Below, piece by piece: positions 57,247 through 64,000 of a DNA stretch of 64,000 nt. The notes beneath the pieces are model-generated. The model searched no databases. It was not told where the DNA came from and saw nothing but the letters and a program-made list of their open reading frames with translations. Positions within the stretch are counted from its first letter, which is position 1. Each line of letters starts with the position of its first letter. The stretch comes from Przewalskia tangutica (Eukaryota > Streptophyta > Magnoliopsida > Solanales > Solanaceae), in contig CM056728.1 of NCBI GenBank assembly GCA_029844215.1, forward strand, positions 91,325,676 to 91,389,675. Reading direction: 5' to 3'. A program made the translations under genes and the position numbers.

Positions 57247-57802
57247 CTTGTCTAACTCTTGGTTACTAATCTTCCTAATACATTAAGGAAGAACACTTAG
57301 ACATTTAAGAATTTTTGGACAACATTTGCTCAAAGATTGAGGCTTTGGACGAGAACAACAAGAAAAGGGAGAGAAAATATTTTCAAGTCTTGAAATGTTC
57401 TAAGTGTGGAAGATTTTCATCAACTAGAGGTGTTTATACAGGACAACCAAGGGTTAGGATTGAAACATGTGTATGGTATAGATGTGTTTGTGTAGGTTCC
57501 TTTGTCCACTTGTCCCACAAATGCCATGCAAGACTTTGACCATTTGACTTGCCCACTTCCTTGTAAAAAAACGTCCAACATGCTCTTGGGGTGACACATG
57601 TCGCCCTCTTATTGATCCAAAATATTTAATCACTCGGAAAAATTCCATAATTGGATAAGATATCGAAAACGTAAAATTTCCTTCACAAGGTTCGGAAATA
57701 TTTTCCGTCGAGAAATCACATCTTTCATTCTTACCCTAATTAGGGTTTAAACATTCGTACGTACGTCCTTACATACATACTCCGGAACTACGGGGTATAA
57801 CA
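57247..57802 (-). repeat. 5' LTR of A/B, remaining U3 end (LTR B)
   Basis: Almost identical to 33562-34116 of LTR A (a handful of substitutions), ending ACTACGGGGTATAACA. Confidence 0.95.
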
Positions 57803-57807
57803 ACGAC
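57803..57807. other. Target-site duplication ACGAC, right copy
   Basis: Partner of 30159-30163. Confidence 0.92.
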
Positions 57808-60760
57808 CCGACCCCGGGCCTGCGACTGGTGCCCTACCTGGGCACCCCTTTCAGGTATACATCAGAGAATAGCAGCGGGACATACACAACTCATAAAAAT
57901 ACTTAGACATTAAACATCAACAGGCTAGCCGATAAGGCCACCTTCCGTAACATAGACATAATACAAAAATAAAACAGTACATCTCTGTTCTTACAACCCA
58001 ATCCACAAATATGACTACAGACCTCTAAGAATAACAACTGTGGCGGGACAGGGCCCCGCCATACCCCTGAATGTACATAAATCTACAACATCAGCGAAAC
58101 CGTAGCAAAAGACAAGCCTCCGAAGAAATGGAGCTTCTGACACCTGATCAGTGATCCTAAGAATGAGGATCCACCACCGCTACCCCTTACCGCGGCATGA
58201 GCGGCCCCTCCCCGAGGAAAGGGTCGGTACACAATATGTACAAGTATGTAAAGCGGAAAATCGCAATTTACATCAGAAGTCTAAAATAAAGCTGGAGACA
58301 TGTATGATAATCAAATTACAGTACATTGTGCCTTACTAACAATGAGAGTAAACAAGTGTATACTTTACTGCATAAAAATAGGAGGCTCATGATCAAAGTA
58401 GGGTCACCCGCCCGTAGTATCATTAAGCAATCCTACTCCTGGGACTATTTCACCCGCATATGTCATGGGGACCCGCAATGAGGTCATCCGCCTCGCATGG
58501 GACTATTTCACCCGCATAGGACTATTTCACCCGCATGGGCCCGGTGGGCCCGCAATGAGTACAAACGCCGCACTCGCATCATGGGTAGCAAATCCATGGA
58601 ATAAGTAGTAACCTAGGAGTCTACCCCGTAAGAATAACATAACCTAGCACAATCGGCTATCATAGGTAACATAAGCACTACCGGCTTATCATACATAACA
58701 TAAGCACCACCGGCTTATCATACATAACATAAGCACCACCGGCTTATCATACATAACAAAAGCAAGTTAAGAAATCCCCTAACTTCTTATTAGCTTTGTT
58801 CATATACACTCTCATTTTTACTTAAGGCACTAACATGTCATTATAAAAATCCGGGAATTTAACCCAAAGTACTACGTACTTCTATTCTTTTAAAATGACT
58901 CTTTTTCATATAAAACTTCCAAGATACTAATAACCGTAGTATAAAGTCATATCTACTTTTCAAGTGACTTCTTTCTTTTAAAACCTTATGCAATTGATGC
59001 CTTCAAATCAATTTGCCTTTCATTATTTCAAGTCATTTATCATTATTTACATTACTAGAGTAAACCACTCTTTCATCTTTCCATAAAGCTATTATAACCA
59101 ACTTCCCATAAAGTCGTTATACTAACTTTATACTTTAGGCAATTACATTCTTCTTTATATCCAAGAGACTTATACTTTCAAAACGAAACAAGTATCATAT
59201 ACTTTCAAAATACTTCAAGTCCCTTAACTTTTAGAAACTAAGACATCCTTAATCTTTTTAAACAAGTGAGTTAATTTCCTAACTCAACCAACTTGGACAT
59301 TCTTAAGACAAGTCAAGGATATCAAATGAAACTAGATTCGTCAAAATCTCGTACGTCTACCTTACTATATATTTACAACTACTCATCCTCAAGAGATAAG
59401 AAAGTTCCACATATCTCTTCGGTTCAATCCACTTGCTAAGTCCAATATGCCGTATGTAGTATGTCAACCTATAATGACCATAATACGTCTATTAACTTCT
59501 TACTTCAAACGTAGAATATTCTAAGTGCAAAGTCACTAAATTCTACGAAAAATCGGACAGCACTTCCTTTGTTTCTACATACTTTTCCACCTTTTTCAAG
59601 ACACAAATTCAATAACCAAACATGCCACATTTAAGGCTCAACAAAGTAGTTAACAATAGGGGATTACACGCCTAACAAGACGTGTAAAATTCCGCCCCAC
59701 AATTGATATCAAACTAGTCCAAAAAGGCAATGCCATTCTCGGCCAATAGGTGTAACAACATACCATCCTTTCCAATTCCTTTTCAATTCAAGTTGTTTAG
59801 TATAACATGTTATAAAGCCGTCATCGATTATAACAACTATAATCTTCAAGTAGATAACATACGACGATTCTAATTATCGACCAAATTGTATTTCAATTTC
59901 AAATGGCTAACAATGTCATTTCTGATTTAGGCTTCCCATATCCATAACACTTATCAATCTTATAAACTTCATGCTAGTTAAAATGTAAGGCTACAACAAT
60001 ATATAATTTTATAACACTTAAGAGAACAAGATTGTTACCTTGACGAGCCTTAATCCAACTTCAAGATCCGAAGTCGCTCACTAGCAACTTAGAGCCTCTC
60101 CTTGACACTCCAACCCTCCACTTGAAGCCCTTAGAAGAACATAAACAACTTTCCTTCAATTTCCAATCCAAACCTAGGAAAGTGACTTAGGTTTTCACCT
60201 TGCGACTAACGCAAAAACGACATTTTTCCGGGATCTTTCTATTGAGATACCCTTACAATACCCTTAGGAACCTTCGTTTAAAGTATGGAGATTATTGAAC
60301 AACAAACGAAAATTCTTTTCTTGCTAAAGGACTCAAACCCGAGAGCAACATAGTGAAGAACAAGAGTTCTTCAAATTTTTCTAAGTGTAAAATAGCCTTG
60401 TCTTGCTACTAGTGTGCTTAAGTAACACTATGGAGGGTCAAGATTAGAACATATGGGTGGCTTGGATGCATTCCATTAAAAGATCAAGCCAAGTGGCCCT
60501 TGGACTTAGTCAAAGTTATCAAGCTCAAGCCTAGCAAGACTTTCTCATCTTTATTATGGTCAAATGACCATTTAACCCATGGTCCATTCGACCATGACCA
60601 ACCAAGGGTGGGTGACACGTGTCGCCCTCCCACTCGTCGCAATATCTCATTTTCTGACAATTCCATAATTCCGATAAATTTTTACTAGTCTCAAATCTTA
60701 ACATTTTTTAGTTCTTACGTACGTTCTTATAAACATGTCCTGGAATTACGGGGTGTAACA
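57808..60760 (-). repeat. 3' LTR of chromovirus G1
   Basis: With 30155-30163 it gives a 2.96-kb LTR, TGTCACGACCCGACCCCG to TACGGGGTGTAACA. It has short tandem arrays: ACTATTTCACCCGCAT units (58440-58560) and a 29-bp unit with GCACCACCGGCTTATCATAC (starts of CCGGCTTAT at 58681 and 58710). The U3 module is at 60595-60640 (GGGTGACACGTGTCGCCC). Confidence 0.88.
58655..58765. repeat. 29-bp tandem repeat in G1 LTR
   Basis: Four units containing CACCACCGGCTTATCATACA, spaced 29 bases apart. Confidence 0.9.
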
Positions 60761-60795
60761 TTCTTCCCCCCTTAGAAACATTTGTCCCCGAATGT
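60761..60795 (-). other. Polypurine tract and hairpin of G1
   Basis: TAAGGGGGGAAGAA on the minus strand (60761-60774) is identical to the tract of A/B; the hairpin reads ACATTTGTCCCCGAATGT (60778-60795), with one extra loop base and one arm mismatch. Confidence 0.85.
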
Positions 60796-60903
60796 TCTTT
60801 CGGAGTCAAACTTATAGATAGCGACATATTCTCTTTTTACAACCCCTACATACCAGTAATGCCACACGTGGCCACATAATATCACTTAAGCGAAATACTT
60901 AAA

Positions 60904-61101
60904 TTAGAACTTGACAAGTAAGGGAAATGAATTACCTGAAGGTGTAGATAATAAGTGAGGATACTTCCTCAACATGTCCTCCTCCGCTTTCCAAGTCATC
61001 TCCTCTCTATTATCATTTCGCCATAAGACTTTGACGGAAGCCACATCTTTGGTCCGCAGTCGCCTGACCTGGTGATCGAGTATCGCTATGGGACTCTCCC
61101 C
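60904..61101 (-). pseudogene. Chromodomain of G1 integrase
   Basis: Reading on past the stop at 61102-61104 in the same frame: ESPIAILDHQVRRLRTKDVA, then SVKVLWRNDNREEMTWKAEE, then DMLRKYPHLL, ending at a TAA at 60904-60906. The order (ILD, RQVR-like, VKVLWRN, TWEAE-like) is the signature of the chromovirus chromodomain, which directs integration to marked heterochromatin. The stop (family Tyr or Glu codon) separates it from integrase, so it would be lost without readthrough. Two of the three aromatic cage positions of the domain seem to be present only in part, as is usual for this chromovirus group; this point is uncertain. Confidence 0.85.
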
Positions 61102-61374
61102 CTACGATAAACCCTCTGTCACCTGGACCTCGCTAGCTGGGAAAACTCTCGATGGGTCTCCGATACACTTCTGTAACATAGAAACATGGAAGACCGGATG
61201 TACTGCCTCTAAATCCGATGGCAGATCCAACTCATAGGCAACCTTTCCAACTCTACGAATGATCTGGTAAGGCCCAATATACCTTGGGCTAAGTTTCCCC
61301 TTCTTTCCGAACCTCATCACACCCTTCATGGGTGATACCTTCAAGAAGACCCAATCGTCTACCTGAAACTCCAA
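61102..61374 (-). pseudogene. G1 integrase C-terminal (GPY) domain
   Basis: An open 90-codon piece: EFQVDDWVFLKVSPMKGVMR, then the GPY motif in LSPRYIGPYQIIRRVGKVAY, then AVHPVFHVSMLQKC. This is the DNA-binding C-terminal domain of gypsy integrase. It links upstream, through a stop at about 61420 and frame changes (61375-61556, with LIQQDVDKANLIQE readable), to the catalytic core, and downstream to the chromodomain. Confidence 0.9.
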
Positions 61375-62160
61375 ATGTCGACGCCGATTATCTGCATAAG
61401 ACTTACATCGACTACGCCGCTATGATCTCTCCTGGATAAGATTCGCCTTATCCACATCCTGCTGAATCAATTCTGGGCCAACTAACTGAACCTCGCCCAC
61501 GTCGAACCAACCAATCGGCGACCTACACTTCCGCCCATACAAAGCCTCATATGGCGTCATCTGGATACTAGAATGGTAGTTGTTGTTATAAGCAATTCCA
61601 CAAGAGGCAAATGATCCTCCCAGCTACCCATGAAATCAATAAAACAGGCCCGCAACATATCCTCAAATGTCTGGATAGTACGCTCTGCCTGCCCGTCGGT
61701 CTGATGATGAAAAGCAGTACTGAGACTCACATGTGTCCCTAACCCCTTCTGGAAAGACCTCCAGAATTTAGCCATAAACTGGGCTCCTCTGTCTGATATA
61801 ATCGATATAGGAACTCCGTGCAGTCTCACAATCTCCCTGATATACAATCTAGAATAATCCTCAGCCGAATATGTAGTCCCGACTGGAAGAAAGTGGGCTG
61901 ATTTCGTCAGCGTGTCTACAATAACCCAGATGAAATCACACTTCCTTTGAGTACGAGGTAACCCTGTAACAAAATCCATATTGATCACCTCCCACTTCCA
62001 TGTCGGAATATCAATCGCCTGCAATAGCCCACCAGGCTTCTGGTGCTCAACCTTGACCTGCTGACAACTAGGACACTGAGCAACAAAACCTGCCACGTCC
62101 CTCTTTAGGCCATCCCACCAATACATACATCTGAGGTTATGTTACATCTTAGTCGACCCC
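61375..62160 (-). pseudogene. G1 integrase: zinc finger and catalytic core
   Basis: The HHCC finger is readable as SIHPGSTKM then a stop then HNLR, and WWDGLKRDVAGFVAQCPSCQ with the two Cys. The core (from 62126) has Asp in INMDFVTG and VDTLTKSAHFLP, the second catalytic Asp in SDRGAQF and Glu in GQAERT, with 35 residues between the last two, so the D,D(35)E triad is intact. Integrase inserts the cDNA into the chromosome. Breaks: a stop in the zinc finger (TAA where the family has Tyr, about 62140) and a frameshift at about 61580 just after VELL. It is the only integrase core in the window that keeps its triad. Confidence 0.92.
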
Positions 62161-62925
62161 GGATGAATAGAGTAACGAGAACTGTGTGCCTCCCCCAGAA
62201 TCTGCTGACGAAGTCCTGCAACATCGGGAGCACACAATCTGCCCTCGAATCTTAGCACCCTATCAGGCGCTACCTCAAATAAACTCTCCTCTTCTCGAAG
62301 AGCCGTATCTCAATACTGTATCATAACCGTACCTCCTCAACGACGGAAGACTCGGCAACCTATCAGATCTAAACTCCATTAACCTTGGAAACAAATAATC
62401 GAACCCCTCGGCTCGGTAGCTGATGAATCTCACAGACCACGTCCTGTCTATCTGGCTGCCCATCTGACAGACTACCCATAAATTTACGACTAAGAGCATA
62501 TGTAACCATCTCGGCTTTCCCCGGGTGGTACAGGATATCAATATCACAATCCTTGAGTAACTCTAACCACCGTCTCTGTCGCAAATTCAGCTGCCTCTGT
62601 CTGAAGATATACCGGAGGCTCTTGTGGTCTGCACAAATATCCACATAAAGTATATACAAGGAATGCCTCCAAATCTTCAAGGCACGATTAACTGCCGCCG
62701 ACTCTAAATCATGAGTAGCGTAATTCCTTTCATGCTTCCCTAACCGCTGGGAAACATAGGCTTTAACCTTATCGTGTTGCGTCAGCACACAACCTAGCCC
62801 AACACCCAAAGTGTTACAATAATAACCTAACCCTCTAGTCTCTCAGGAGAGGTTAGAACTGTAGTCGTGGTCAACTTATCTTCCAATAACTAGAAGCCTT
62901 TCTCATACTTGCGAAATATTCGGGA
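62161..62925 (-). pseudogene. G1 RNase H and RT-RNase H junction
   Basis: From 62925 the minus strand reads CEK-like YEKGFQLLEDKLTT, VLTSPERLEG, then YYCNTLGVGLGCVL, where gypsy elements have YCDAS, so the first catalytic Asp is now Asn. The open frame 62809-62369 continues KAYVSQRLGKHERNYATHDL, ESAAVNRALKIWRHSLYI, ICADHKSLRYIFRQRQLNL and LYHPGKAEMVTYALSRK. It then enters the linker before integrase (62160-62368) in several frames. RNase H removes RNA from the hybrid. RT itself is not recognisable beyond 62925. Confidence 0.9.
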
Positions 62926-63147
62926 ATCCTTAATCTCAATTATGGTTCATGTTTCCATTTCTCTGTTGCAACTAAACTTGGTCACTATACTTAGATTTGA
63001 TTCCTTTGCTTGCCTAATGGCTAAGACTTTCTGCCAATCACACTTTAGGGGATTTCTTGATCTCGTCAAGTAAGAATACTATTATTCTCTCTCGGCTCAT
63101 AGAGCTTATAACCAGGTGTTCAACCTCAATTCATGGTATTACATAAT
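62926..63147 (-). other. Unrecognised stretch at the end of G1
   Basis: Should hold the end of RT by position, but no RT motif is visible in any frame, so it is either decayed or other DNA. Nothing else is seen. Confidence 0.4.
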
Positions 63148-64000
63148 TATTACACCCCGTAATACCAGAGCTACTAATTGAGAACGTGATTAAGGATTTA
63201 AGATTTGAATTTTGGAAGGAAAGAATAATTACATTTTCTTAAGGAAAATTTCGGAAAAAAATGTGACGACGGAAAAATTATTAACTTGGAGTATAATACT
63301 TCTAATTGGATTTATGGACTTAGTATTGGATTATAAGGTGTTGGAATTGATAATATGGGGTCCGCCGATAATTTCACAATTTCGCAGGGACCTTCGAAAA
63401 ATTATAATATTTTGGACCAATCGGAGGGCGACACGTGGCACCCCTCCACTTGTCTTGCTAAGATGACAACAAAATAGATATTTTGAGAGGGGACAAGTGG
63501 ACATGGGTCCCACTCCACTTGGCTATACATATCCAAGTCTTGCAAGACTTGGATCACTTTACACTTAGACAAAAAAATAAGCTCTCATCTTCTCCCCTTT
63601 AGCTCCATAATTTCGAGAGCCCCTTGGCTAAGAACAACCATTGTTGATCAATTTATTTCTCCAAGATTAAGCCCATAAACCAAGTGCTAAGCCTAGATTA
63701 ATATTCTACACGTTTTTACTTGTCTTGGCCGAAAGTTGATGCCAAAACCCTAGGGGTTCCGTCGACTTTTTGGAAGTGAGATTCAAATAGAATTTGCTCC
63801 TTAAGGTTGTATGGGGTACATATATGTGATTGGAACTTGAAGAAGTGGAGCAAAGCGAAGCTGCGCACCAATAAAGACCGGACTGTTTTGGGGCGTTTTT
63901 GGGCAAAAAATGAGGTAAAAGTCCTTCTTCTTTTAAAGTAATTGGATATTACTTATTGTTATTATGTATGGATGAACTTGTGTTCGAAAAGAATGAAGAA
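63148..64000 (+). repeat. LTR of the LARD family, plus strand, runs off the window
   Basis: From TATTACACCCCGTAATACC it matches the reverse complement of 10954 downward and 6933 downward (AGAGCTACTAATTGAGAACG and onward) for more than 400 bases. Its first two bases after T differ from TGTTACACC (TATTACACC). The U3 module is at 63415-63450 with GACCAATCGGAGGGCGACACG. It therefore belongs to the same family as 4091-10954, but in the opposite orientation. Confidence 0.85.

Larger units (their letters stand above)
30164..57802 (-). mobile_element. TR-GAG element A/B (gag-only), second LTR split by E/F
   Basis: LTR A is 30164-34116 (3953 bp). LTR B is 36580-39967 plus 57247-57802 (3944 bp once E/F is removed). 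The internal region is 34117-36579 (2463 bp). On the minus strand: 5' LTR B, PBS, gag, non-coding, hairpin, PPT, 3' LTR A. There is no pol. The two LTRs are almost identical over most of their length, so it is a young insertion, and its gag is the best preserved of the set. Confidence 0.93.
30155..63147 (-). mobile_element. Chromovirus G1 (Ty3/gypsy with chromodomain), interrupted
   Basis: Minus-strand element. Its 3' LTR begins at 30155 (TGTCACGAC), is broken after nine bases by A/B, and resumes 57808-60760. The polypurine tract, chromodomain, integrase and RNase H follow to about 62925; a plus-oriented LTR cuts it at 63148. The RT, protease, gag and 5' LTR are not in the window. The chromodomain places it among chromoviruses; its style and long LTRs suggest the Tekay/Del lineage, which is inference. 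Candidate left duplication is GTTCA (30150-30154). Confidence 0.88.

Overview
This window is plant nuclear heterochromatin made almost entirely of LTR retrotransposons nested inside one another. I see no host protein gene, tRNA, rRNA or CRISPR. The evidence for a plant is the Ty1/copia and chromodomain-bearing Ty3/gypsy (chromovirus) protein remnants, the primer-binding sites of the initiator-Met type (TGGTATCAGAGC), the 5-bp target duplications and the very long LTRs. The style of the gypsy RNase H and copia gag proteins suggests an asterid eudicot, perhaps Solanaceae; that assignment is inference.

Left block (1-18805). A minus-strand gypsy fragment (1-764) has lost its integrase. It is followed by a plus-strand copia element (765-12464) with a truncated 5' LTR and a complete 236-bp 3' LTR. 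The copia reverse transcriptase gene is split by a complete minus-strand non-autonomous element (4091-10954) that has 2.84-kb LTRs and only 1.17 kb of internal DNA. Next come a decayed minus-strand gypsy (12465-17293: RT, PR/gag, PBS, 1.9-kb LTR) and a decayed plus-strand gypsy (17294-18805: LTR end, PBS, zinc knuckle, protease).

Right block (18806-64000). This is a nest at least five levels deep that can be unpicked from its target duplications. A plus LTR (18806-19951 and 28550-30154) sits in the gypsy protease. It received element C/D (19952-28544, duplication GAAAA) and, at 30155, the chromovirus G1. Element A/B (30164-57802, duplication ACGAC) landed nine bases inside the G1 LTR. Element E/F (39968-57241, duplication GAAAT) landed inside the second LTR of A/B. 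Element G/H (45042-53448) landed inside the internal region of E/F. The rest of G1 resumes at 57808 with its LTR, chromodomain, integrase and RNase H, and is cut at about 63148 by another LTR that runs off the window.

A/B, C/D, E/F and G/H share one plan: LTRs of 3.1-4.0 kb, a Met-type PBS, a gag-like gene only (no protease, RT, RNase H or integrase), about 1 kb of non-coding DNA, a hairpin next to the polypurine tract, then the second LTR. This fits the known class of terminal-repeat retrotransposons with only gag (TR-GAG), mobilised in trans. G1 has related LTR ends, the same PPT hairpin and an integrase with an intact D,D(35)E triad, so a relative of G1 is the natural candidate helper. The LTRs share a CCAAT/G-box palindrome module, and each subfamily has its own minisatellite. 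All coding regions seen here carry stops, frameshifts or deletions, so nothing in the window looks able to move by itself.
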